A DNA stretch of 38,604 bases from NCBI GenBank assembly GCA_003223315.1, contig QHYR01000104.1, positions 1 through 38,604 of the forward strand, given 5' to 3'. Source of the DNA: Acidobacteriota bacterium (GTDB lineage: Bacteria; Acidobacteriota; Terriglobia; Acidiferrales; UBA7541). A model generated the notes under the pieces. The model was not told the origin of the DNA and did no database searches. It saw nothing but the letters and a program-made list of their open reading frames with translations. Position 1 is the stretch's first letter. Each line of letters opens with the position of its first letter. Positions 8,701 to 16,961 of this stretch are shown in pieces. The translations under genes were made by a program, and so were the position numbers.

Positions 8701-9128
8701 GTGGTCGTGGTGTTCACCAGGGGAGCAGCCTCGGTCACCGTGACCTGCTGCACGATACTTCCCACTTGTAACGTCACGTTCACCACAGCTTCCTGCGCTA
8801 CCACCAGGTTAATTCCGCGCCGCACTTCGCGCTGGAATCCCATCTTTTCGGCAGTCAGCTCGTACTCTCCGACCGGCAGCGACGGAACACTGTAATTACC
8901 AGTGGCGTCAGCCTGCACCGCGCGCGTCAACCCCGTCTCCAGGTGTTTGACGGTAACCGCTGCGCCAGGCACTGCAGCTCCCGATGTGTCTTTGACCGTC
9001 CCAGTGATGGTCCCCGCGAAACCTTGGGCAAGAACGGGGCAATTGCCCAAGACGATCAATCCAATCAATGCGACGAGAATCGCAATCAATCGCGGCACTG
9101 CGTATGATTTTCTCCTGGCGCTCTTCAC
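5739..9128 (-). CDS. TonB-dependent receptor, Oar-like, with carboxypeptidase-regulatory-like domain
   Basis: An outer-membrane receptor of 1129 residues, the usual size for Acidobacteria Oar-like proteins. A signal peptide of about 35 residues is followed by a carboxypeptidase-regulatory-like beta domain ('GTITGTVKDTSGAAVPGA', about 38-120). Then comes the plug region with 'ELPLNGRSFDQLL' (about 155-170), and a long beta-barrel ending in phenylalanine ('QFALRLLF'), as expected for BAM insertion. The barrel includes 'YSKALDYNSG' and 'FRTEAFNIFNHVNF', typical of the group. Start is GTG behind AAGGAGGAG. Substrates of these receptors are mostly unknown; large oligomers or proteins are plausible. 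It is separated by 408 bases from the next receptor upstream, so it probably has its own promoter. Confidence 0.95.
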   Translation of the reverse strand: MKSARRKSYAVPRLIAILVALIGLIVLGNCPVLAQGFAGTITGTVKDTSGAAVPGAAVTVKHLETGLTRAVQADATGNYSVPSLPVGEYELTAEKMGFQREVRRGINLVVAQEAVVNVTLQVGSIVQQVTVTEAAPLVNTTTTSTSGLITEQQIKELPLNGRSFDQLLTITPGTVNYTSNVGLQGNFFSVVGRRPEENKYTINGIEYLGANAAGQPSGPYGASGQVLGVDAVREFNLIQHSYGAEYGKRAGGQVSIVTDSGTNQLHGSVFEYLRNSGLDARNYFDQTTSAPPFRRNQFGGSLGGPLKKDKLFLFGNYEGFRQRLAVSSNAVVPDAQFRLGLLPCNVIKPAPKTCQASGYAPVPSLATGMLPFASAFWPTPNGPELLVSGLPTGTALAIGNPGQAIREDFGLARFDYTVSAKDSLSVSYLTDNGDKNDPQPDAVFAQASGPRSHVVSLQETHVFSPTLLNTLSGGFTRSSTRDVTLPVTPFPANLSFVTGRVPGQITIGGGVSTAAASSIVVANGNAPTGNAVNLATGSDDVHFTRGKHSFSVGVWAQRVQENQSGPAQNVSGTVAYKTLQAFLQDSPTAFNTNVVVTEMGYRQWEGAWYVKDEIKLKPNLTLEVGLRDEMTDGWHEVTSRCSNLQFDQNAVVLTDPFIGNSCFAKNNAKALWEPRVGVAWDPTGTATWAVRAGFGIYNDLQDNLAFRLDSNPPFNPRLVSSGALLSQIPLDPAIPLPPTCNAQLVAAKANCSIYSEGGVDSSMHTPTVEQWSFTVERAFTRDLALQVSYVGSEAYHTLVPANLNSPYPQVCMNPQGCVSGGVTSTPVAQLPTVPQGTTYNAPLGMCPGPSGKLIACYPNPFVNKLSEQLFEGTSSYNALHVSLVKRATRGLSFKANYTYSKALDYNSGGSSNASQNQTKSLLDVYNLRLSRGIAAFSLQHQFNGNFGYQLPFGNGRHWAGNARGWVDQLIGGWQWNGIVTAQSGFPLTPQVGSNTSGSGDTDNPDVPNYNAAFSGPVILGVDGFKQSGKYFNPLAYTQPTLGTFGNVQRGSLTGPRLVDFDTSLFKKFTINERWSLQFRTEAFNIFNHVNFREPNAVIFQGSGYSSSAGVITSTATTSRQIQFALRLLF

Positions 9129-9536
9129 CTGGCTCCTCCTTGTACACTTACGTACGTTCCCGCTCGGTCGGTCGCGTATAGTGCTCTCCGGCTCGGCCTG
9201 GTCTGGTCTCTAGTTTGTAAAAAGACGTGATGTATTAAATGCGTAGATTTGTCAAAGATCAGCCGGCTGGTGCTAACGCTCATCGCTCACCCCTCTTGGC
9301 GATGACACTAGGAAATTAGGAGAAAATCTGGCCCTTCCGCTACTGCTTTCTTGGGACAGTTGATCAGACTTCTACGCTCGTTTGCCGGCCTTGTCAAGCG
9401 ATTGACATGGGAGCCAGGAAGGCTGGCAAGGCCATCAATTACAGGACTGAATGGGGGTGTTTCCTTGAAACGGCGCCGACGCTCATTGTTGGCGCGGGTT
9501 GCCAACCTTTACGTACTACCTCTCCGAACTGGTCAA
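9129..9536 (-). other. Noncoding gap upstream of the intact receptor
   Basis: This 408-base stretch separates two receptor genes on the minus strand. I see no convincing gene. It contains the ribosome binding site of the downstream receptor (AAGGAGGAG just before the GTG), a palindromic ACGTACGT about 20 bases upstream of that, and a lone TTGACA on the minus strand at 9255-9250 without a good -10 at the right distance. The region probably holds the downstream receptor's promoter. Confidence 0.4.
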
Positions 9537-11978
9537 TTAAAAGTTCAACTTCAAGCCGAATTGAATATGGCGCGGACCGCCTGCCCCGAGTACAGGGTTC
9601 GTTACGTCCGGGGTAGCACAGGAACAACCAAACGATCCCCTCGTCGGGTCCGTGTTGGCGGGAACTGTGAGATCCGTACGGTTGAACAGATTGAAGAACT
9701 CCACCCGGAACTGGGCGCTATACCTTTCCTTTAGAGTCCAAAGCTTGGAGACTGAAAAGTCTACGTTGTAATAGTTCGGGCTGAGAAAGATGTTGCGGCC
9801 CGCATCACCTTCGGTTCCATACGCGGGAGGAGTAAGGATGCCCCCATTTTGCGCGTAGCAGCCAAGGTCCGAGAGTGCGGCAAGGGCCAGTTGGCCGTTT
9901 GACGTGGTGGGGCCGCCGTAGGGCGCCGTCGCTGCGGCCCCGCACACTGCCGTGGCGGTGGGGCTCGTGGCTCCCGTGAATTTAGGAATGCCCCGCAGGG
10001 ATGCGCCGTTTACGACTTGGGGTGGACCGGAGGTGAAGGCCGAGCGAGGCCCGGTGTAATTCCACAACTGAAGGGCGCCGCCGATATTAGGATTTGCATT
10101 GTGTTCGCCGGTCCCGACGAGGTCTTTTTGTTTAGCAGTGTTGGGGAACCAGGGCACGCCATTCTGGGCAACCAAGATGCCACTGAGCGCCCAGCCTTGG
10201 AGCATCTGTCCCGGGGACTTTATGCCAGGGATCTGGTAGGTCGTCGAGAAAGTGAAGCGATGCCGAATGTCGTTATTGCTGTTACCGTAAAGCAGACTAT
10301 CGCCGATCTCGTTGGGTGGCAAGGTGAACTGGCTTGGGCTCCGTGCGGAGGCGTCGTCGAGAGCATGGCCATAGGTGTAACCAGCAAGGAATGTGAGCCC
10401 GTGTGAGGTCCGCTCGTTCACCGTGACTTGCAGGGCATTGTATCTGGAAATTGCCCCGTTCCCGAGTTGAATTATGTAGTTCAGGTACGGGAATTTCTGG
10501 GCGTAGGGCGAGGCTGCAGCTTCATTGGCCGGCAAGGCGTTTTGGACGGCTCCATTTTTGCCGCAGTGGTTGTATGCGGGAGCACTGGCGATGCAATAGG
10601 CCGCTGGGCTGATTCCCCCTGGGATCAGTGGGCTCGGATTATTCCAACCCGAGCCGAGCGGCGGTTGGTTAACGTCAATTTCTGATTGTTCGTTAAAGCC
10701 GCGGTTGCCGACATATGCCACCGCCACAGTCAAATTATTGGTGATGGCGCGTTGGACGTCCACATTCCACTCGATCGCACCAGGTTCACGGAAGTTGGGG
10801 TCAACGTTATTGGTGGAGCAGGGTACGCCGGAATTTGGTACGCCATTAACGGTAGCCGTGAGCGGCGTGCAGGTGACCCCAGTATAGTTAGTGCCACCAA
10901 CGTTCTGCACGGCGTTACCGGGGAAAATGGGGTTTGATGCCGAGTTGTTCTGCCAACCCGGTTGAAGCTGGGAGGTAGCTAGGCTTACTTGGTCTATAGA
11001 GTGAAGGTTTGCTGGCGTGCCGCTGGTGTTGAGAGCGATGCTCGGTATATTGGCTCCGAAGGGAACCGTGCCGACGGTGGTCTCCATCGTTGCCGCGACT
11101 CTAAGGATGCTGGCTCCAGCGCGGACTACGGTCTTGCCATTGCCATTGACGTCCCAAGCTACACCCAAGCGCGGCATAATTTCTCTGTGATCGGGCGTAA
11201 AGAGGGGGAGAGGCTGGCCCGGACCAACCTGTTGTACCGCCGAGGCGGTAAGCGGATTCACACTTGGATTGAAGCCGCCAATGTAGTTATTCCGCTCGAC
11301 CGCATCTTGCACGAAGGGTGCGTACCAGTGGGCCCGAACGCTCGTTGTAGGATCACCCAATAGAATCGCGCCACTATTCGGGATGCCCTGGAGGAAGTTT
11401 GTCAAGTTGCTGAAATCGAGCTGGCCTTGGGACTGGTCATAAGTGCTCCCGTCAAAAATGATGTCCACATAATCAAAACCAAACTTGAAGGCGTGCTTGC
11501 CGCGCAGATACGAGACGCTTTCCAACAAACTGAAATCGCCTTCCGGCCCAACGACACTCTGCCGATTGCCACTGCCCAAGAAGAAGCCGTTGTTCCCTCC
11601 GCCGAAACTATCGAAGGTGATTTGTGGGATGCCGCCACTTTGTACATTCGGATACGTTCCCGGTACGACGCCGGTGAACATGCCATAGCCGTTCGGCCAG
11701 GGGTTTGCCGGAACGAGATTAACATCTGCAGGAAGAGTCAAAACGTATACCGTGGTGTAGCCCATTCTCAGGTCGTTCAGCCAAGTCGAATTCGGAGTCC
11801 AAGTCCAAGCCCCATCGTACAGTACGGCCTTGTTGGTCACGTTAAGTTCCGCTTGAGGGGACGCTTCCCCGGCGAAGCTATTCGTGATTTGAACCGACCC
11901 AGCTTTAAAAAACAGCCCACTGAAATGGTGGTGTTGGCCGAGGACATAATCACCCTTGTGGCGCTCGCAACGTACGGG
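9537..11978 (-). CDS. TonB-dependent receptor, C-terminal part after a frameshift
   Basis: This is the beta-barrel part of an Oar-like receptor. The open frame in the track begins at GTG 11840, but homologous reading extends further upstream ('CERHKGDYVLGQHHHFSGLFF'), to about 11978 where it meets the other fragment. It contains 'GAWTWTPNSTWLNDLRMGY', many strand-like repeats, 'RVEFFNLFNRTDL' and the terminal 'HIQFGLKLNF' with the C-terminal Phe. With the N-terminal fragment it makes one receptor of about 1,220 residues. It should not be counted as an independent gene, since it lacks signal peptide and plug. Confidence 0.85.
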   Translation of the reverse strand, partial: PVRCERHKGDYVLGQHHHFSGLFFKAGSVQITNSFAGEASPQAELNVTNKAVLYDGAWTWTPNSTWLNDLRMGYTTVYVLTLPADVNLVPANPWPNGYGMFTGVVPGTYPNVQSGGIPQITFDSFGGGNNGFFLGSGNRQSVVGPEGDFSLLESVSYLRGKHAFKFGFDYVDIIFDGSTYDQSQGQLDFSNLTNFLQGIPNSGAILLGDPTTSVRAHWYAPFVQDAVERNNYIGGFNPSVNPLTASAVQQVGPGQPLPLFTPDHREIMPRLGVAWDVNGNGKTVVRAGASILRVAATMETTVGTVPFGANIPSIALNTSGTPANLHSIDQVSLATSQLQPGWQNNSASNPIFPGNAVQNVGGTNYTGVTCTPLTATVNGVPNSGVPCSTNNVDPNFREPGAIEWNVDVQRAITNNLTVAVAYVGNRGFNEQSEIDVNQPPLGSGWNNPSPLIPGGISPAAYCIASAPAYNHCGKNGAVQNALPANEAAASPYAQKFPYLNYIIQLGNGAISRYNALQVTVNERTSHGLTFLAGYTYGHALDDASARSPSQFTLPPNEIGDSLLYGNSNNDIRHRFTFSTTYQIPGIKSPGQMLQGWALSGILVAQNGVPWFPNTAKQKDLVGTGEHNANPNIGGALQLWNYTGPRSAFTSGPPQVVNGASLRGIPKFTGATSPTATAVCGAAATAPYGGPTTSNGQLALAALSDLGCYAQNGGILTPPAYGTEGDAGRNIFLSPNYYNVDFSVSKLWTLKERYSAQFRVEFFNLFNRTDLTVPANTDPTRGSFGCSCATPDVTNPVLGAGGPRHIQFGLKLNF

Positions 11979-13201
11979 AAGACGTTCTCAAATGGGGAGG
12001 ATGCCGGCGTTACTGTACAGGGGGCAGGGTCGCTCGATTGATAATGGCTTAGGCCGGCCAATAGCGCGCTGAGATTAGTCACTGGAGGATTGGCAGCGGG
12101 ATTCGCCAAGTTCAAAGCCTTAATCGCATTACACGTGTCCGGCATACTGATGCCTGCTCCCAGGCCCGGTACAGACGTTGGGACCTGGAGCACGCTTACG
12201 TCCCCCAGGGTGGTACGCAAACCTTCGTAGTCGGCAAACCAGAAGAGCTTGTCCTTGATGATGCGCCCCCCGACCGCTCCACCGAATTGCTCCAGGGTTG
12301 CTGGCGTGACCGGGCTTACCCCAGGGGTAGAGAAATAGTTACCTGCGTCCGTGGCGCTAGCATTGCGCCCAAACGCGTAAGCCGTACCGTGGAGACTGTT
12401 GGTGCCCGACTTCACCCCGACGTTTATGATTGCGCCGTCCTTCCACCCGTATTCCGCCTTGGGAACCTCCTCGGTATTGAATTCCTGGATGGCGTCGAGG
12501 GGCAGAAGGGAGCTTCCATCTCCAGTGCGTGAAAAGCCCATCAGAGTGCCGCTATTGCCGCCGCTCGAGCTGATTTCAGGGATGCCGTCTATGACGACGG
12601 TGTCATTCCCCCCGCGCCGGCCGTTCGTACTGGCGGAGCTGGGCTTGCCTCCTACTGAGGTAACCACTCCCGGACGGAGTTGGAGTAAGCGCTCAAAGTT
12701 ACGGCCATTCAAAGGCAGCGCATTAACGGTCTGGTTGCTGATGGTTCCACCCAAGGTGGCATCGGTGGTATCGATGGCCGGAACTTCTCCAGTCACGGTG
12801 ACGGTCTGGGTTTGCTCGCCGGGCTGCACTACCAAATCCACACGAATATTTTGACCTACTTCCACCAAGACTCCGCTGTGCTCCTCGGTCCGGAAACCTT
12901 TGGCCTCGGCACGGACCGTGTACGTGCCAGGGTTCAGGTTGTTCGCCACGTACTGCCCGGCGCTATCGGAGATCAAGACTCGGTTGACGCCGCGTGCCAC
13001 GTCGATCAGCGTCACCGTGGCACCAGCGATGGCGCCGCCGGTTTGGTCAAACACGCCGCCCTGAATGCCGCCCTGACTATTTTGTGAAAACGCAGGCAGA
13101 CAGAGGAGTGGCAGCATGATGACTGTCGCTGTCAGCACCGGCGAAAATTTCTTAGCGTTTCTCCACTGCGACTTCATGAAACGGAACACTGGAGAAGTCA
13201 T
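11837..13201 (-). CDS. TonB-dependent receptor, N-terminal part, broken by a one-base frameshift
   Basis: The fragment has a signal peptide ('VLTATVIMLPLLCLPAFSQ'), a carboxypeptidase-regulatory-like domain ('GGIQGGVFDQTGGAIAGA') and the plug with 'NALPLNGRNFERLLQ'. The frame is lost at about 11972-11980: after 'ENVFP' the homologous continuation is in another frame, and the last 50 or so residues of this open frame are out-of-frame translation. One missing base would restore a full receptor. The ATG at 13201 (residue 13 of the track ORF) is chosen because GGAGG lies nine bases before it. It is the last gene of the minus-strand operon starting at 16594. The break is either a real mutation or a base missing from the sequence. 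Confidence 0.85.
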   Translation of the reverse strand: MTSPVFRFMKSQWRNAKKFSPVLTATVIMLPLLCLPAFSQNSQGGIQGGVFDQTGGAIAGATVTLIDVARGVNRVLISDSAGQYVANNLNPGTYTVRAEAKGFRTEEHSGVLVEVGQNIRVDLVVQPGEQTQTVTVTGEVPAIDTTDATLGGTISNQTVNALPLNGRNFERLLQLRPGVVTSVGGKPSSASTNGRRGGNDTVVIDGIPEISSSGGNSGTLMGFSRTGDGSSLLPLDAIQEFNTEEVPKAEYGWKDGAIINVGVKSGTNSLHGTAYAFGRNASATDAGNYFSTPGVSPVTPATLEQFGGAVGGRIIKDKLFWFADYEGLRTTLGDVSVLQVPTSVPGLGAGISMPDTCNAIKALNLANPAANPPVTNLSALLAGLSHYQSSDPAPCTVTPASSPFENVFPYVASATRVIMSSANTTISVGCFLKLGRFKSRIASPGKRPLKRNLT

Positions 13202-13250
13202 AGGAGATATCCTCCGCTCATTTTTCCCTGAAGGCACAGCGCGGTACGGA

Positions 13251-14141
13251 TCAGCCGAATCGCCGATAATGAGTCGTCGTGGTGCGGGGCGCCCTCTTCA
13301 TTGTTTTCATCTTCTTGATGTACTCGGGGTATGTCGTTTCCGCACCACCCAAGGCGGACTCCAGAGGCAAGCCGTACTCGATCGCAAAATCGCTGAGAGA
13401 GTCATTCTGCCCAGGAAGAAAACTTGGAACGGAACCTGCTGGCAGTAGCGTCCCCTCCGCAGGGATTTCGCAATGCTGCGTAGCAGTCACCTGGTTCGGG
13501 GCATAGACCCAACTGGACTCGCGAATGTAAGGCTCCGTCAAATAGACCGGGTCGTCAATAATCATGGTGATCGTCAAAATGTTACCGTAGCGATTGATCA
13601 GCGAGGTGACCGCGGCCTTGGAACTGCGGATAGCCCCAGTCCGGGTAAGAAAACCCTCCTTGAAATGGTCGGTGGTGTACACCAGGGTATCCTTGTCTTG
13701 CCATTTGCCTGTCGAAAACCCCTGATATGTTCTAAGTGCATAATCCGGAGGGTGTGGGCGACCATCCATCCAAATCGTTTGATCAAGCCATGCCGTGTGC
13801 AGGTGGTACGCAACGATCTGCTGTGTTGCACTATCCAATTCCTGGTAGATGTATAACTGCGAAGGGGCGACACGCAATCCGAGGTCAGCGGGCCAATAGC
13901 AGCGGCCATTTTCCGGGAGAGCATCCTGGTCGGGGGTCCAACTTTCTGCCCTCAACAGACCCACTTCATTCAGGGGGATTCCGGTATAGTCACCGATGTC
14001 CCTATTATCGTTGTAGATCCTGGGCGACCACTCCCCATTCAGATCTACCTGGGCCCAGGCTGACCGACTCGCTAACATCGTCAGCAAGGGCAGCAGCAAC
14101 CAAAGGTCTTTCATTTTCCAGTCGACTTTTGCGAATCTCAT
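13251..14141 (-). CDS. Secreted protein, divergent 'DLxGxW' family member
   Basis: Unknown function, about 296 residues from the ATG at 14141, which has an AGGAGAAAG site; the track start at 14180 would overlap the upstream gene. The signal peptide ends near 'RSAWAQ' and is followed at once by 'VDLNGEWSP'. Shared family elements are 'IWMDGRPHPP', 'YQGFSTGKWQDKDTLVY' and 'IIDDPVYLTEPY'. A cysteine near the C-terminus ('QHCEIP') corresponds to one in other members. It lies 49 bases before the receptor gene and 22 bases after its own paralogue at 14164, so all are probably one transcript. Confidence 0.75.
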   Translation of the reverse strand: MRFAKVDWKMKDLWLLLPLLTMLASRSAWAQVDLNGEWSPRIYNDNRDIGDYTGIPLNEVGLLRAESWTPDQDALPENGRCYWPADLGLRVAPSQLYIYQELDSATQQIVAYHLHTAWLDQTIWMDGRPHPPDYALRTYQGFSTGKWQDKDTLVYTTDHFKEGFLTRTGAIRSSKAAVTSLINRYGNILTITMIIDDPVYLTEPYIRESSWVYAPNQVTATQHCEIPAEGTLLPAGSVPSFLPGQNDSLSDFAIEYGLPLESALGGAETTYPEYIKKMKTMKRAPRTTTTHYRRFG

Positions 14142-14163
14142 GCGCTCTTTCTCCTGCGAAAAC

Positions 14164-15060
14164 CTAGCGGGGCTCGTCAACCCGACACGGCGTGGGATCC
14201 CATCCTGAACCGTCCGGAATCTTCTTGAAATGCGAGTGCATGATATAAGGCTCTATGAGGTATTGAGGATCGTTGACCACCGTTGTTACAAACATCCAGG
14301 TCTGGCCAGCATAAGTGAAGCGGTTAAAGTATTCTTCCAACCTCGCGTTGCCACTGTAAGGAATGCCATTCTTACGCAGATATCCCGGCCGCATAAGTGT
14401 CGTGGTCACCTTGAGGTAATTTCTCGGCACTGGTTTGTAATCTTCCTCCCGGTCTTGCCGGTTTGCGCCGGTGTTGCCGACAGGAAGCTGATTCTCATAC
14501 TCTGGCCCGCCTTGGCCTACAGGTCCCCCACCGCCTACTCGCTGGACAATCGGTTCGTTTTCCTCCCCCCAACGGGCCACCGAATATCCTTGCCATTCAG
14601 GTGCTAGGTTTTCCGGTGCCGAGCCACCAAAATGCAATAGGCGAGTCTGCGTCCCAGAATCTGTATCGATGCGCAGCGTATTGTCGTCCTGCCAATAAAT
14701 GTGCAGCCGCCCCGGAACGTACATGATAGCGGCGGCACCATATGACTTGCATTGATTACCCGCAGTCTGGTCGTTGACGGGTTCCCAAGCGTTTGCGGTC
14801 CTACGACCCTCGGCATTGAGAGGAACATCCACGTAGTCGCCCTTGTCCGGTACGACCATGCGGTAGCGCCAATCTTCGGTGACCACCGATACCCAATATC
14901 CGGTGAAATCCTTCAGCGCAGTCGCTCGCGGTGTTCCTGTGGGGGAGGCATTATTCCTGATCTGACCACTGAGATTAGCCGCAACCACCAGCGACAACCC
15001 GGCTACAAACAAGAACATTCGGCCGGTTCGCAGCGTGACACTTCCCGACTGCATTTCCAT
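14164..15060 (-). CDS. Secreted protein, divergent 'DLxGxW' family member
   Basis: Unknown function, 298 residues. Signal peptide with 'FLFVAGLSLVVAANLSGQ', then 'DFTGYWVSVVTEDWRYRM' in place of the DLxGxW motif. 'EWQGYSVARWG' aligns with the GxW core of the relatives, and 'VVNDPQYLIEPY' matches the equivalent segment of the next gene. A Gly-rich insertion ('VGGGGPVGQGG') interrupts the core. It is related most closely to the gene at 13251, and lies 26 bases after the DUF6152 gene in the same operon. No enzymatic motif is visible. Confidence 0.75.
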   Translation of the reverse strand: MEMQSGSVTLRTGRMFLFVAGLSLVVAANLSGQIRNNASPTGTPRATALKDFTGYWVSVVTEDWRYRMVVPDKGDYVDVPLNAEGRRTANAWEPVNDQTAGNQCKSYGAAAIMYVPGRLHIYWQDDNTLRIDTDSGTQTRLLHFGGSAPENLAPEWQGYSVARWGEENEPIVQRVGGGGPVGQGGPEYENQLPVGNTGANRQDREEDYKPVPRNYLKVTTTLMRPGYLRKNGIPYSGNARLEEYFNRFTYAGQTWMFVTTVVNDPQYLIEPYIMHSHFKKIPDGSGWDPTPCRVDEPR

Positions 15061-15086
15061 TTTGGTCTCTCAGGTCGAAGCACCCG

Positions 15087-15479
15087 CTACTCAGAATTAC
15101 CTTCCCACTTCCAGCCGTCCGCCGGCCGCTCTATTTTCCCCAGCAGCATTCTATGGTCTCCAGCAACACGCCCGGGTTGGCCCGTGATGATGACGTGATC
15201 ACCTGGCCGGAGAGTGTTTCTGGTCACGCCTTTCTCGGAGAACTGCGTCGGCGCAGCACCCTCAACCACCCAGAGCTGTAGGTCGCCTTTTTCGTCAGGG
15301 GCCTCCACCTTCATGAAGGAGTGCGGATTGCGCCATATAAATTCCTTCAAGGTTCCTTCGATTCTTACGGTCTTGCCATGGACGTAAGTCGCAGAAGCAG
15401 CGTGATGCGCGAAAGTCGCACCGCTGGCCAACGTCAGAAGGACCACAGCGCTCAACCAGACTAGCAACCCAAATTTCAT
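15087..15479 (-). CDS. DUF6152 family secreted protein
   Basis: A 130-residue exported protein with signal peptide ending in 'ATFA' directly before 'HHAASATY', then 'GTLKEFIWRNPHSFMKV' and 'LWVVEGAAPTQFSEKGV', the standard DUF6152 layout. The ATG has an AGGAG site seven bases upstream. Cleavage after 'TFA' would place two histidines at the mature N-terminus. It follows the metallo-beta-lactamase-fold gene by 68 bases and precedes a DLxGxW-family gene by 26, repeating the DUF6152 plus secreted-protein pairing seen elsewhere in the window. Confidence 0.85.
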   Translation of the reverse strand: MKFGLLVWLSAVVLLTLASGATFAHHAASATYVHGKTVRIEGTLKEFIWRNPHSFMKVEAPDEKGDLQLWVVEGAAPTQFSEKGVTRNTLRPGDHVIITGQPGRVAGDHRMLLGKIERPADGWKWEGNSE

Positions 15480-15547
15480 AACGATCTCCTGGACTGGGCT
15501 AGAGTCTGCTCACCGTAAATTTCAAACCGGCAGCCAATGAAGCGCCC

Positions 15548-16594
15548 TTAATTACCTTCATGATTTCCGTGAGGGTTCTCTTTGCTGGTGAGACTCCTGT
15601 AAGCTGCTTCCACAAACATATCCGTTGTCCACTTGCCCGTAGTGCTGCCATAAATCGGATCGTAATCTCGCGTCGGTTTGGCCGCCTTCACCTGCTCGAG
15701 TGTCATACCCCTCTTTATCATATCCTGAATGCGGTCCCGAACGATGGTCACCATCTGCTGGTACACAGCCACATCGGCGGCGTCACAGAGCCCTCCGTGG
15801 CCTGGGATTACCATGGTGCCCCCCTCCATGTGGTCCGCAGGAACGACCATCTGCTTGAGGCGATTGAGGCCTTCGAGGACTCCTTGAATACTCCCACCGC
15901 TTTTCAAGTCGATGATCGGGTATTCTGTGGGATCGAAAATATCGCCGGTGCTAATCACATCGGAGCGGCGAAAGAGCACGATGCTGTTGCCGTCCGTGGT
16001 TGCCGGTTGATGAAATATCTGCACGGCTTCACCATTAAAATGCAAATTCTTCTGGGGTACCGAATACGTGTCGCTTGGCCACCCCCCTTCGGGTGTGGGA
16101 GCAGCCTGGCCTGTAGGAGCGCTCATCCTGTCAAGAACAGTTACGTAGGCAAGGATATACGCCCCGGTTGTCCCCCTTCCCAGGGGTCGGCCTACTTTCC
16201 CAATGTTTTCGTTACCACCGGTATGATCGTCTCTCTCGTCGGTATTAATGATGTAGGCGATCGGCTTTTTGGATAACGGACGGACGGTTTCGATCACCTT
16301 ATCACTCATCGTTGCCAGTCCCGCATCAACCAATAGGATTCCTTCATCACCCGCCTGCACCGTGATGTTGCCGCCGGCGCCTACCAGCATGCTGACGTTG
16401 CCTTGGACCGGCAGAAGGCGGACCTGGCCGCCAGTCGTGTTCCGATCTTGTGTGGTAGTGTTGGGAGCGGCGTTCTGAGGGCCACGGTTCCGCGCTTCCT
16501 GAGCGTAAGTGATGTCAACGGAAGCAACTGTACCGAGAAAAAACATACTCGACACAATACACATCCGTCGCGACTTAGCTGACAGGCCCTTCAT
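15548..16594 (-). CDS. Metallo-beta-lactamase-fold protein with degenerate metal motif
   Basis: A 348-residue exported protein (signal peptide ending near 'ITYAQ') with the MBL fold: 'ILLVDAGLATMSDKV', 'PIAYIINTDERDDHTGGN', 'TGDIFD' and 'VIPGHGGLCD'. The zinc motif HxHxDH reads D119-E-R121-D-D123-H124, so the two His ligands are replaced. The next His ligand, normally in 'HTDGD', is also lost ('ATTDGN'). The later Asp and His ligands remain. Family knowledge suggests it is either inactive, binds a single metal, or belongs to a subfamily with altered ligands. First gene of the minus-strand operon down to 9537. Its intact relative is the divergent gene at 16962. Confidence 0.85.
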   Translation of the reverse strand: MKGLSAKSRRMCIVSSMFFLGTVASVDITYAQEARNRGPQNAAPNTTTQDRNTTGGQVRLLPVQGNVSMLVGAGGNITVQAGDEGILLVDAGLATMSDKVIETVRPLSKKPIAYIINTDERDDHTGGNENIGKVGRPLGRGTTGAYILAYVTVLDRMSAPTGQAAPTPEGGWPSDTYSVPQKNLHFNGEAVQIFHQPATTDGNSIVLFRRSDVISTGDIFDPTEYPIIDLKSGGSIQGVLEGLNRLKQMVVPADHMEGGTMVIPGHGGLCDAADVAVYQQMVTIVRDRIQDMIKRGMTLEQVKAAKPTRDYDPIYGSTTGKWTTDMFVEAAYRSLTSKENPHGNHEGN

Positions 16595-16961
16595 TCTCCC
16601 AATGCCTGATGTTCGTGGAATTTCTGGCGAGATGGTGCACCGGGCGCGAATCGAATGTCAAGAGGTGAATTCGGAGGCGAGAGGCCCTGGACGAAAATGG
16701 CCTTGAAAGGCGAGTGGACCGGCTTGGGCGGTCCGCTGCATCGGGTGCGCAGGCGCGCGCGAAGGGGCCACGCATACCAACCTTGACATGCGGTAAGAGC
16801 CTATGTTAACTCGTGCGCGCTTCGCGTATAAGTTTTGACATCCCGTGGTTGCAGAGAACAGACGGAAAGCATGGCAGAGATGAGATTTCGCATGAATTCT
16901 CATTTCGCTTTCTGCGAAACGTGAACAGGTTATCCTTACTAGCGGTATGAGGATTCCTTCC
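16595..16961. other. Divergent intergenic region between the two MBL-fold genes
   Basis: This 367-base gap lies between divergently transcribed genes and should contain both promoters. I see no gene; the short ORFs listed here lack ribosome binding sites and protein-like composition. A GGGAG site directly precedes the minus-strand ATG at 16594. The inverted sequence 'gaaatga'/'tcatttc'-like elements around 16880-16910 are too imperfect to call an operator. Confidence 0.4.

Noticed and set aside
6771-8771. 666-codon open frame on the plus strand
   Set aside because: It is the antisense shadow of the intact TonB-dependent receptor, whose minus-strand translation has all family domains; the plus-strand product has no recognisable domain.
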